This document shows positions 17,143-24,785 of a stretch of 64,000 nt of DNA, piece by piece; position 1 is the first letter of the stretch, and the number at the start of each line of letters is the position of its first letter. The notes beneath the pieces are model-generated. The model saw nothing but the letters and a program-made list of their open reading frames with translations. It was not told where the DNA came from and ran no database searches. Location: the NCBI RefSeq assembly GCF_009184865.1, contig NZ_CP045096.1, positions 5,828,001-5,892,000 of the forward strand, given 5' to 3'. Position numbers and translations under genes: made by a program. The DNA comes from Streptomyces phaeolivaceus. Its GTDB lineage: Bacteria; Actinomycetota; Actinomycetes; Streptomycetales; Streptomycetaceae.

Positions 17143-18035
17143 GCGATCCCCTCCAACTGAGGCTGCTCTCGTAGGGCGAAGGCCCGGCGGACCAGCGGCT
17201 CGAAGCCGTCGGCCAGCAGGTCCCCGATCACGGCGTTGCGAGGTGCGGCGACGCTGCCGAGGTCCGCGGTGACCGTTCCGTCGGCGAGGACCCAGACGCG
17301 GAACGGGTACGGGTCCTCGGGCGCCCGTGTGGGCTGGGCGAAGATCTCCACCGGGGCGACGGCGTCGCGCACCCCGTCCACGGCCCGGACGAAGTCATCA
17401 CGCTCGAAGCCGTAGAGCTCCGCCTTGCCCGCGCTGGCACGGCCGATGGGCCTGTACTGGGAGATCAGCCAGTACTCGACCTCCGTGCGGTCAGCGATGC
17501 CGGTGACGAACTCCGCGAGCCGCGGCAGCTCCCGCACGGACGCGGCCGTGGTGAACGTGTTGAAAGCGAGTCGGCGCCGGTCGGCGACGAGGAACTCGAC
17601 GTTGGACCGGAACCGTTCGAAGTAGCCCTGCCCGCGGAACCAGTCGGCCGAGTCCGCCTCCGGACCGTCGATGGCCAGGGAGTAGAGGGTCACGTGGTCG
17701 CGCACCCCCGCGTAACGGTCGCTCAGGAGCAGCCCGTTGGTGTGGAGATTGGTTTCGAATCCGGCTTCCCGTGCGTGCCGGAGGGCGACCTCCAGGTGGT
17801 TGTCGTAGGGCATCACGGGGTCGCCGCCGGTGAACACGACCCGGTGGGCTTCGGACTCGGTGCGGACCTGGTCGATGACCCTCCGGACGGTGTCCGGGTC
17901 CGTCTTGACCCGGTTGCGCTCCCGGTAGCAGAACCGGCACACACCCGGTGAGGCGCTGGTCGGTGCCAGGTCCCAGGCGTTGCAGTCGGTGTTGAGGACC
18001 AGGTGAACGATCGCGAGTTCGTCGTGCGTCAGCAT
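17139..18035 (-). CDS. Radical SAM enzyme with CX14CX2C cluster motif
   Basis: This 298-residue protein is a radical SAM enzyme by the glycine-rich SAM motif VVFTGGDPVMP (about residues 67-77) and the following strand TNLHTNGLLL. The iron-sulphur cysteines are C18, C33 and C36, spaced CX14CX2C instead of the canonical CX3CX2C. The same long spacing is known from some QueE enzymes. No SPASM or other auxiliary cluster domain is seen at the C-terminus. It should cleave SAM to a 5'-deoxyadenosyl radical on an unknown substrate. AAGGAGAAGG precedes the ATG, which overlaps the end of the TrpD-like gene. Confidence 0.85.
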   Translation of the reverse strand: MLTHDELAIVHLVLNTDCNAWDLAPTSASPGVCRFCYRERNRVKTDPDTVRRVIDQVRTESEAHRVVFTGGDPVMPYDNHLEVALRHAREAGFETNLHTNGLLLSDRYAGVRDHVTLYSLAIDGPEADSADWFRGQGYFERFRSNVEFLVADRRRLAFNTFTTAASVRELPRLAEFVTGIADRTEVEYWLISQYRPIGRASAGKAELYGFERDDFVRAVDGVRDAVAPVEIFAQPTRAPEDPYPFRVWVLADGTVTADLGSVAAPRNAVIGDLLADGFEPLVRRAFALREQPQLEGIA

Positions 18036-19180
18036 GGGGCCTTCTCCTTGTTGCCAGGGCTGACCAGGAGGGCTGTCGGGGTGACGTGCCGAAGGAGCGA
18101 GCGGAGCTTGTCCGGGGCACCGCCGGTGAGGCGTACGAACTGCTGCAGCGTGTCCAGACCCGCGCCGGCGTCGATGATCGTGAGTGCCGTGTCGATGCCG
18201 GATTGGACGGTGGGCACCGCCTCGGACATCACCATGAGCAAAGCCGCGTTGAGGGCGACCGCGTTCCGCGCCTGACTGGTGTCATGGCCTGCCAGTACGC
18301 GTATCGCGGCGGCGACGTTCTCCCGAGGGTCCTCGTGCTGGGTGACGGACATCAGGTCCTGCGGCATCGAGGACGCGCCCTTGCGTACTTCGTCGTTGAA
18401 GGTCAGGTCCTCGTCACCGGCGTTGATGCGGCAGGCTCGCACGGTGCTTCCGGGGATCAGTTCGTCGACCTGGACCGCCTTGCCAAGGCTGGAGTTGATG
18501 ACCGTCACGTCGGGCAGGCCGAGTCTGGAGAGCAGCCGGGCGGAAGCGCCGACCGCAGGGTGCGAAAGGCCGTACACGTAGGCGGAACAGGTGACCGGGC
18601 TGAGGAGGGCGGGGAACGCCAGGCTGAGGGCGTGCACGGCCTGGAACCTGCCGCCGTAGCGACGGTCGAACTCGGGCACGCGGTTCTCGATGGAGAAGAA
18701 CCCGAAGCCGGTCTCCGCCGTGATGTCGACCATCTCCTGGTGCGGCACCATGTCGCTCGTCGCGCCCACGAGGTCGATGAAGTCGCGGGACCCGGTCTTC
18801 GACGACGCACTGCGCGATCCGAGCTTGGCGACGTGTGCTCCCCCGGTGGCCGCCACCAGCGCGGCGGCGGTACTGAGGTTGATCGTCTTGAAGGTCTTCT
18901 TCCCGCTGCCCGTGTAGCCGACGAACCGCATGCCCTCCGGCGGCTGGTGGAAGTCCCAGTTGCTTCGGTCCAGGGATGTCGCGGCCTGGACAGCGGCCTC
19001 GACCTCCTCCAACCGTGGCCCCCGCAGGAGCAGTCCCGTCAGGACGCTTCCCAGCATCACGTCGCGCGTGTGGCCCTCCGGTAAGGCGAGGATGCGCGTG
19101 ATCCCGTCGTGGACGTCCTGGGGTGGAATGTCGGCAGGTGAGTTGATCTTGTGGGCCAGCAATGGCGTTGTGACCGCCAT
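18029..19180 (-). CDS. TrpD-like phosphoribosyltransferase (GT family 3)
   Basis: This 383-residue protein resembles anthranilate phosphoribosyltransferase (TrpD) and class II nucleoside phosphorylases. The helical N-domain is followed by the PRPP-site loop GYTGSGKKTFKTINLST (88-104), which replaces the usual GTGGDxxxTFNIST, and by AKLGSRSASSKTGSRDF (118-134), which matches the KxGNRSxSSxxGS block of TrpD. The altered first loop suggests a substrate other than anthranilate, with transfer of or to a ribose phosphate. The ATG at 19180 is favoured over the GTG at 19201 because GGAAGGAG lies just upstream of it. It is embedded in the coupled operon between the dehydrogenase and the radical SAM gene. 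Confidence 0.8.
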   Translation of the reverse strand: MAVTTPLLAHKINSPADIPPQDVHDGITRILALPEGHTRDVMLGSVLTGLLLRGPRLEEVEAAVQAATSLDRSNWDFHQPPEGMRFVGYTGSGKKTFKTINLSTAAALVAATGGAHVAKLGSRSASSKTGSRDFIDLVGATSDMVPHQEMVDITAETGFGFFSIENRVPEFDRRYGGRFQAVHALSLAFPALLSPVTCSAYVYGLSHPAVGASARLLSRLGLPDVTVINSSLGKAVQVDELIPGSTVRACRINAGDEDLTFNDEVRKGASSMPQDLMSVTQHEDPRENVAAAIRVLAGHDTSQARNAVALNAALLMVMSEAVPTVQSGIDTALTIIDAGAGLDTLQQFVRLTGGAPDKLRSLLRHVTPTALLVSPGNKEKAPC

Positions 19181-19197
19181 GGCGTGGGCTCCTTCCG

Positions 19198-20199
19198 TCA
19201 CGTGTCGGATGTGAGCAGGACCTTGAAGGGGCGATGGCGGGCTTCGTTGTTCAGGGCCGCCAGTCCCTGCGGCAGTTCGCCGAGGGGAAATCGGTCTCGG
19301 GTCATGAGGGCGGCCCAGTCGCCGCCCTTGGCGATGACGTCGATGGCGTCTCGGAAGTCGTCATGGCCGTCCGCGCGGCAGTACGAGAAGGAGCCGCGCA
19401 GGGTGATCGAGCGACGGAAGACATCCCGCAGGGGGACCGAGAGAACGACGCGGGGCGCGTAGGCGTTCTGGACGAGAACCGTTCCCCCGTCACGAACAGC
19501 CTTCAGCGCTTGGCGTATGGGGGCGTCGCTGTGACCGGACGCGGCGTCCACGACGGCGTCGCACGCCGGCAGCTCGGCAGAGTGGAGAGTGATGTGCCGG
19601 TCGAGGACGTAGCGCAGTTGATGCGATCGCGAGGGTTCCCTGACCAGCATGTGCACGTCCCACCCCGCCTCCGCCGCGCAGATGGCCGTACACACCGCAA
19701 GGACGCCGCCCCCGATGATGCCGAGCCGCCCCACGGGCACACGTAGCCCGCAGCGGACTCCGTGCAGGGCCACCGCCATCGGATCGGCGAGGACTCCGTG
19801 CGCGGGATCGTGCAGGTGGCGAAGCGGGACGATGCTGTCGCGGGGCGCCCGTACGCAGGCGGCGAGACCTCCGGGAAGATCCCACCCGATGCGCTGGAGT
19901 CGTGGGCAGAGGTGGACATGGCCGCGGTCGCAGTAGTGGCACGAGCGGCAGGAGACCAGCGGGTCGATTGCGACCCAGTCACCTGTCTCCGTGTCGACAC
20001 CGACGATCTCGTGCCCGAGGTACCACGGTTCCGGCAACTGTCCTTGCCAAGGGTGATTGAGCTTCGCGACGTCGCTTCCGCACAATCCCGTGAAGCGTGT
20101 CTCGATGAGCGTCGTGTCGGGTGCCGAGGACATGGCGACCGGAGCGGGGAGTCGGCTGAGGACTCCGTTCTCAACTGCCCACGCGTACGGGCCGGTCAT
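19198..20199 (-). CDS. Zinc-binding alcohol dehydrogenase (MDR family)
   Basis: This 333-residue medium-chain dehydrogenase has the catalytic-zinc segment GLCGSDVAKLNHP, the GHE motif in WYLGHEIVG, and the structural-zinc cysteines in CRSCHYCDRGHVHLC. The NAD(P)-binding Rossmann part has GRLGIIGGGVLAVCTAI. It is likely to oxidise or reduce a polyol, sugar or alcohol intermediate of the pathway. The ATG at 20199 overlaps the HAD stop (ATGA) with GGGGG upstream, and is preferred over the ATG at 20211. Its end overlaps the region of the next gene's start. Confidence 0.87.
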   Translation of the reverse strand: MTGPYAWAVENGVLSRLPAPVAMSSAPDTTLIETRFTGLCGSDVAKLNHPWQGQLPEPWYLGHEIVGVDTETGDWVAIDPLVSCRSCHYCDRGHVHLCPRLQRIGWDLPGGLAACVRAPRDSIVPLRHLHDPAHGVLADPMAVALHGVRCGLRVPVGRLGIIGGGVLAVCTAICAAEAGWDVHMLVREPSRSHQLRYVLDRHITLHSAELPACDAVVDAASGHSDAPIRQALKAVRDGGTVLVQNAYAPRVVLSVPLRDVFRRSITLRGSFSYCRADGHDDFRDAIDVIAKGGDWAALMTRDRFPLGELPQGLAALNNEARHRPFKVLLTSDT

Positions 20200-21005
20200 C
20201 GCTGCCCCCATCTGTCCAGCAAGGTGGGGAGAGCTTCCACATTGGGTATCGCCCCGCCGGACCAGGCGGTCTCGCCGAACGCGAGGCCACTCGGCCCGCC
20301 CCGACGCTCCACGCGCACGGCACGCATGCCGGCCCGCTCTGCGCCGGCAAGCTCGTCACCGCCGCCATCGCCGCAGTAGAGGGCCTGCTGCGGGGCGACA
20401 CCGAGGTCTCGGAGGACCGCGCGGAAGAGCAGACGGTCGGGCTTCACCGCACCCGCCCGGCAGCTGAACACGACAGCGTCGAAGTGCGGCGCGAGGTCGC
20501 TTGCGCTCCACGCTTCGGCGATGTCCGGGGAGGCGTCGCTGAGGACGGCCAGCCTGGTGCCACCGCGCCGAAGCTGCTCCAGCGCCCGCAGGAGAGAGGC
20601 ATCGGCCTGGAGACGGACATGGGCGAGCCGGGTCAGGAGCACTTCCAGCTCATTCACACAGGCCGCAGAGGCGTCGCAGCGGGCGACGAGGTGAACCGCC
20701 ACCTCGGTGGTGGACGCCATCTGCCCGTCGTGCCTCGCCTGCCAACTGTCGGACAGCACCGACTCGGCGACCGCCGGGGACACGCGCAGTATCGCGGCGA
20801 ACTGGGCAGCGGCAGCCCTCCGCTCGACCACACTCGGGGCTGCGACGAGCGTGCCGAATAGATCGAGTATCACTGCGGTCGGGTGTGGAGCCGGAGCAGC
20901 AGAACTCCGCTGCGGTGAAGGGCCAAGCAGTACGTCACCCACTGGATGTGTGGCGGGCGCGGACAGGCTCGTCGACATGGAGGTGCCCGTCGGCGGATAG
21001 CGCAT
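20196..21005 (-). CDS. HAD family hydrolase
   Basis: This HAD-superfamily protein of about 269 residues is the first gene of the minus-strand operon. Motif I is VILDLFGTL, with the nucleophile Asp but Phe in the +2 place where phosphatases usually have Asp. Motif II is LAVLSDASP, and motifs III/IV are AGAVKPDRL and ALYCGDGGGDELAGA. The +2 Phe is seen in dehalogenase-like and some other HAD members, so it may not be a phosphatase. The ATG at 21005 has GGAG 7 bases upstream. The ATG at 20978 lacks such a site. Confidence 0.8.
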   Translation of the reverse strand: MRYPPTGTSMSTSLSAPATHPVGDVLLGPSPQRSSAAPAPHPTAVILDLFGTLVAAPSVVERRAAAAQFAAILRVSPAVAESVLSDSWQARHDGQMASTTEVAVHLVARCDASAACVNELEVLLTRLAHVRLQADASLLRALEQLRRGGTRLAVLSDASPDIAEAWSASDLAPHFDAVVFSCRAGAVKPDRLLFRAVLRDLGVAPQQALYCGDGGGDELAGAERAGMRAVRVERRGGPSGLAFGETAWSGGAIPNVEALPTLLDRWGQR

Positions 21006-21179
21006 GGTGAGGCTCCATCGGTAGATCGGTGATCTCGTGCAGAACCGAACTCTCCGGCTGGCTGGGCTGCGGCCAGATGACGCCTTCTCGGGCGTCCGAC
21101 AGACGAGGAAGGAGGACTTGACTGCCACCAGGTCGAGGCCACGCTGGGTCGCCAGGGCCCGGCGATGCCGTCGGCGCGC

Positions 21180-21377
21180 TCACAGCCGTAGCCCTGACAG
21201 CAAGCCGGCGACCGACGCCGTGACGTCCTTCACGAACGGGCCGACGGTGTGGGTCCCGGCGAGATACAGACCGAAAACCGAGCACACAACGGCGTGACCC
21301 GCCTTGAGCCCACCTCCGCGGCACAAGAAGACGATCACGATGCCGAGGAGCAGCAGGACAGCAACATCGACAGCCAC
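21180..21377 (-). CDS. Small membrane protein
   Basis: This 65-residue protein has an N-terminal membrane helix (VAVLLLLGIVIVFLC) and a second hydrophobic helix (AGHAVVCSVFGLYLAG), with a short C-terminal amphipathic tail. Small proteins of this type are common beside mobile-element genes in Streptomyces, with no known function. GGGGG lies upstream of the GTG. It points away from the Xre-ATPase gene and lies upstream of the operon headed by the HAD gene, but 174 bp separate them. Confidence 0.55.
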   Translation of the reverse strand: MAVDVAVLLLLGIVIVFLCRGGGLKAGHAVVCSVFGLYLAGTHTVGPFVKDVTASVAGLLSGLRL

Positions 21378-21576
21378 CGCGGAGCCCCCTTCGATCTCGG
21401 ACGAATAGTGGAGACCGAGGCGGGTACTGGGACGACCGCGTCGGTGTGACCATGACAGCGGCTCGGAGCTGTGCGGAGTATCACAAGCCGTTCCTGAAGC
21501 TGCTCATCAGCAGCTCATGGCTGGCCGACCTGACTTTTCAACATCCGCTTACACACGGGTTCATGACAGGCAGACT

Positions 21577-21589
21577 TAGGCTCCGGATC
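21577..21589 (+). promoter_or_regulatory. Possible leaderless promoter for the Xre-ATPase gene
   Basis: TAGGCT at 21577-21582 fits the -10 consensus TANNNT and lies 7 bases before the ATG at 21590. That is the spacing expected for a leaderless transcript, and there is no ribosome binding site. No good -35 hexamer is visible at 17-18 bases, so this is tentative. Confidence 0.3.
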
Positions 21590-22630
21590 ATGACCAGGGA
21601 TGGGCAGGCGGTAGGCGCGGTGGGTAAGAGTCGCCCGGGGTGGCGCCCGGACAAGTTGAGACAACAACGCGAAGCTCACGGCCTGACGCTCGAAGGCGCG
21701 GGCGAGCAGCTGCGCGAGGTGGCCCGGGCCGCGGGGCTCACGGTGCCGGCGGCCAACTTTCAGACGCTGTGGCAGCACGAGCAGGGAGAGGTCTATCCCG
21801 GACCGCACTACCGTCGCGCGTACTGCCTTCTGTACCGCGCGACCGAGCCCGAGCTCGGCTTCCGTAACGCTCTGCCCGACGAGGCCACGAAGCTCAAGTT
21901 CACCGCGTCGAGCGAACCGCAGAACGGCGCCCACGTCCTGGCCGTGGAACGGGCGTTGCACCAGCTGGCGCCGAGCGCGGAGGACGCCGACGGCTTGGGC
22001 GTCCAGCAGCGAATCCTCGACGCTTGGAAGCGGCGTCACACCGGCGGTGATCCGAACCGGCCGACGCTGATGATGGTCGGAGGCTACGCGGGCAGCGGGA
22101 AGTCGGAGTTCGCCCGCTTCGTATCGCAACTCACTGGATGGCCCGTCCTCGACAAGGACCCGATCACGCGCCCGCTCGTCGAGCGCCTCCTTGTGGAAAT
22201 GGGCAGCGAGCCCAACGACCGGCACACCGACCTCTACCGGGAGAAGGTCCGCCCGCTGGAGTACCAGTGCCTGCTGGAGACCGCGTACGCGAACGTCGAC
22301 TGCGCGATCAGCACCGTCCTCTCCGCGCCCTTCATCGCCGAGACCACAGACCCTCGGTGGATGCGGCGCCTGATCAACCGCTGCGAAGCCCGTGGCGTCA
22401 CCGTCGCTGTCGTCTGGATTCAGTGCGACCTCGACACGATGCACGAGTACATCAGCTTCCGGTCCGCAGCCCGGGACAGCTGGAAACTCCAGAACTGGGA
22501 CACGTACGCCGCCGGGATCGATCTTGAGCTGCGGCCCGTCGTGCCACACTTGGTTGTCGATAACCGGCTCGGCTCCGCGATATCGCTCACAGACCAGGTG
22601 CGCCAGGTCTTCGGGACGGTGTTCCAGTGA
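21590..22630 (+). CDS. Xre-type HTH fused to P-loop ATPase/kinase
   Basis: This 346-residue protein combines an N-terminal lambda-repressor-like helix-turn-helix (about residues 15-70, with LRQQREAHGLTLEGAGEQLR and FQTLWQHEQGEVYPGPHY) with a C-terminal kinase-like P-loop domain. Walker A is VGGYAGSGKSEFAR (about 161-174), and later segments resemble the AAA_33 zeta-toxin/small-molecule kinase group. It may sense a nucleotide or phosphorylate a small molecule while regulating its own promoter; this is inference. The ATG at 21590 starts the HTH-bearing part. The stop overlaps the start of the next kinase gene. Confidence 0.72.
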   Translation: MTRDGQAVGAVGKSRPGWRPDKLRQQREAHGLTLEGAGEQLREVARAAGLTVPAANFQTLWQHEQGEVYPGPHYRRAYCLLYRATEPELGFRNALPDEATKLKFTASSEPQNGAHVLAVERALHQLAPSAEDADGLGVQQRILDAWKRRHTGGDPNRPTLMMVGGYAGSGKSEFARFVSQLTGWPVLDKDPITRPLVERLLVEMGSEPNDRHTDLYREKVRPLEYQCLLETAYANVDCAISTVLSAPFIAETTDPRWMRRLINRCEARGVTVAVVWIQCDLDTMHEYISFRSAARDSWKLQNWDTYAAGIDLELRPVVPHLVVDNRLGSAISLTDQVRQVFGTVFQ

Positions 22631-23187
22631 GGCAGGGCATCCTGCTGTACGGGCCGCCGGCGGCGGGCAAGGACACGATCACGGCGGCGCTCACCGAACT
22701 CGACGAGCGGTACGTACTGTTCACCCGGCTGAAGATCGGGGCCGGGAAGACCAAGGGCTACCGGATGGGTACGCCAGAGCAGCTGACCGCCCTAGAGGCA
22801 CGCGGCGATGTCATCTACCGCAACGACCGGTACGGCAACAGCTACGTCGTCGACCGCCCCGGCCTCGACCATGCCATGGAGGGCGGCAAGACCCCCGTCG
22901 TCCACCTCGGCCAGATGGCGGGGATGGAGCAGGTGACCGCCCTCTACCCGGCGCGCTGGGTGCGCGTTCTTCTGTGGTGCTCCAAGGAGACCACCGCTCG
23001 CCGCTCACCACAGCGCGGTGACACCGACACGGCGGCCCGGCTGGCCGCCTGGGACGCCACTCAGGCCGATCTTGCGGCTCATCCACGGGCCCAGTGGGAA
23101 CTGCGCGTGGACACGGACGCCACGGCACCCCATGAAACCGCACAGAGGATCGACGACATCGTCCGCACCACGCCACCTCGCTCATGA
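22627..23187 (+). CDS. Guanylate-kinase-like P-loop protein
   Basis: This 186-residue protein begins with ILLYGPPAAGKDTITAAL, a Walker A with AAGKD in place of the common GSGKS. The layout resembles guanylate kinase or ribose-bisphosphate phosphokinase, including a short region with DVIYRNDRYGNSYVVDRPG that may bind the acceptor nucleotide. The acceptor is unknown. Its GTG overlaps the stop of the Xre-ATPase gene, so the two P-loop proteins are made together. It converges with the DUF1932 dehydrogenase gene. Confidence 0.7.
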   Translation: MRQGILLYGPPAAGKDTITAALTELDERYVLFTRLKIGAGKTKGYRMGTPEQLTALEARGDVIYRNDRYGNSYVVDRPGLDHAMEGGKTPVVHLGQMAGMEQVTALYPARWVRVLLWCSKETTARRSPQRGDTDTAARLAAWDATQADLAAHPRAQWELRVDTDATAPHETAQRIDDIVRTTPPRS

Positions 23188-23223
23188 CGCCAGGACGTCA
23201 GCGCCCCAGCGGATGCGACCTGC

Positions 23224-24081
23224 TCAACTCGGGTTGTCCGGGTCCCGCTCAAGGCGCAGAGCTTCCAGGGCCTCAGCGATATCGAGCTGATCGTCTCTGT
23301 TCCCGTCCCACCGGGCAAGCGTCGCGGCAACCGCGTGCATAAGGGAGTCCGGCAGCCCGGCGTCGGCGAGAAGGGCCGCCGCGTCCTCAAGCTCTGGGCC
23401 CCAACGCCAGGCGCGGGCAGCGGTCTTGGGGATGTAGTCGGTCTCCACGAGGTAGCTGCGGGTGCGCTTGGCCGCGATCACCAGCAGTTCGTCCGCGACA
23501 CCGTACGTGTCCGCCGCCCCGTAGGCCACGGCAGCCAGCACCCGGGACACCTTCTGGTAGCTGGAGTACGCGAGCTTGAGTGCGGAGGCTTTGCCGATGC
23601 TGTCGCCCAGGATGTGGGTCCGCACATCGGTGCCGGCGAAAAGTTCGGCGATCCGGTCGGCCTGCTCGACGGCGCCGGAAAGGTAGAGCGTCGGGGACTT
23701 GCCGCCCACCGGAGGGGACCCGACCACCGCTGCATCGATGACCGGCGTCGGGGCCAGGCGGTCGGCGATATTCACCACGCGCGACGGCGAGACGGCGTTC
23801 GCGTCGACATAGATCGTGCCCGCTTCGGACACGCCGAGCTCGGCTACCTGGCCGGCGGTCTCCTCCGCTGCGGCGGGCGGGCATAGGGAGAGCAGTACAT
23901 CGGAGCGGGAGACAAGCTCAGGCAGCGCCGCGGCTTCGAGGCCCGCGCGCTCGGCCCGGCGGCGGGTTGTGTCGCTGCGTCCGTCGGGGCACCACAGCAC
24001 GATGTGGCCTCTCGCGCGCAGCTGGGCGCCGAAGGCGGAGCCCATACTGCCGGGGTGCAACAGCCCAATGGTGCTCGTCAT
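23224..24081 (-). CDS. NAD(P)-dependent dehydrogenase (6PGDH-like, DUF1932)
   Basis: This 285-residue protein has an N-terminal Rossmann domain of the 6-phosphogluconate dehydrogenase/3-hydroxyisobutyrate dehydrogenase type (TIGLLHPGSMGSAFGAQL, then DVLLSLCPPAAAEETA). Residues after about 110 match the DUF1932 C-terminal domain, with VVGSPPVGGKSPTLYLSG and the catalytic-type Lys in GDSIGKASALKLAYSSYQK. It probably reduces or oxidises a hydroxy- or amino-acid-like substrate. The ATG overlaps the stop of the HAD gene. It is the last gene of a run that starts with the restriction-modification pair. Confidence 0.8.
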   Translation of the reverse strand: MTSTIGLLHPGSMGSAFGAQLRARGHIVLWCPDGRSDTTRRRAERAGLEAAALPELVSRSDVLLSLCPPAAAEETAGQVAELGVSEAGTIYVDANAVSPSRVVNIADRLAPTPVIDAAVVGSPPVGGKSPTLYLSGAVEQADRIAELFAGTDVRTHILGDSIGKASALKLAYSSYQKVSRVLAAVAYGAADTYGVADELLVIAAKRTRSYLVETDYIPKTAARAWRWGPELEDAAALLADAGLPDSLMHAVAATLARWDGNRDDQLDIAEALEALRLERDPDNPS

Positions 24082-24785
24082 GCCGCAGTCCTTGTGTGAT
24101 CGACGGAGTGCAAAAGCAGCAGGTCGATGGCGGCGCGTGCATGCGGCACCACGTGGTCCGGCCCGGGATCGTCCGGCGGCCAGGAACGGCCGTCGCCGAT
24201 CCAGATGGTGCGCAGTCCTGCGGAGCGTCCGCCGCCGATGTCGTTGACCGGGTTGTCCCCGACCATCCAGCCACCGTCGCGCAGCACGGTGCCGCAGCGG
24301 GCCGCCGCCAGGGCGAAGTGCCGGGTCTGCGGCTTGCGCGCGTCAGCCTCCTCGGAGACGAAGACGCCGTCCACGCACTCGGAGATACCGGTGGCCCGCA
24401 GCTTGGCGCGCTGGATATCCGCCGCACCGTTGGTCGCCACCCCCACCCGCCAGCCGGCCGCACGCAGCTCCTCCAAGCCCTTGAGGACCCCGGCCTGGCA
24501 CGACACCAAGGCCGCGATGTCGGTGCAGTACGCGCGCCACAACTCCGCAGTCGACACGGGCAGTCGGTACCGGGTGCGGATCGCCTCAAAAGTGGATGGA
24601 TAGGCCCGCTCGGCCACCATGCCTAGGACGTTCGTCTGATCTTCGTCCTCAAGGCCGTGCTGGGCGGTGAACTCTGCGGCCCAGCCGGCGAGCGTTCCCC
24701 GCCGGTCCACGAGGGTGTTGTCGAGGTCGAAGAGAACCAGAGGCGGCTGCACATCCCGCACCCTAATGCGCGCCGGTGAGCTCAC
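24078..24785 (-). CDS. HAD family phosphatase
   Basis: This 235-residue haloacid dehalogenase-type phosphatase has the full motif I (VLFDLDNTLVD, with both Asp residues), motif II in VGVATNGAADIQ, the motif III Lys in EEADARKPQTRHF, and motif IV in GGWMVGDNPVNDIGGG. It should remove phosphate from a small metabolite. The GTG at 24785 overlaps the stop of the restriction enzyme gene. Internal GTGs at 24761 and 24752 are alternatives. Its end overlaps the dehydrogenase gene. The coupling to a restriction-modification operon is unusual. Confidence 0.82.
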   Translation of the reverse strand: MSSPARIRVRDVQPPLVLFDLDNTLVDRRGTLAGWAAEFTAQHGLEDEDQTNVLGMVAERAYPSTFEAIRTRYRLPVSTAELWRAYCTDIAALVSCQAGVLKGLEELRAAGWRVGVATNGAADIQRAKLRATGISECVDGVFVSEEADARKPQTRHFALAAARCGTVLRDGGWMVGDNPVNDIGGGRSAGLRTIWIGDGRSWPPDDPGPDHVVPHARAAIDLLLLHSVDHTRTAA

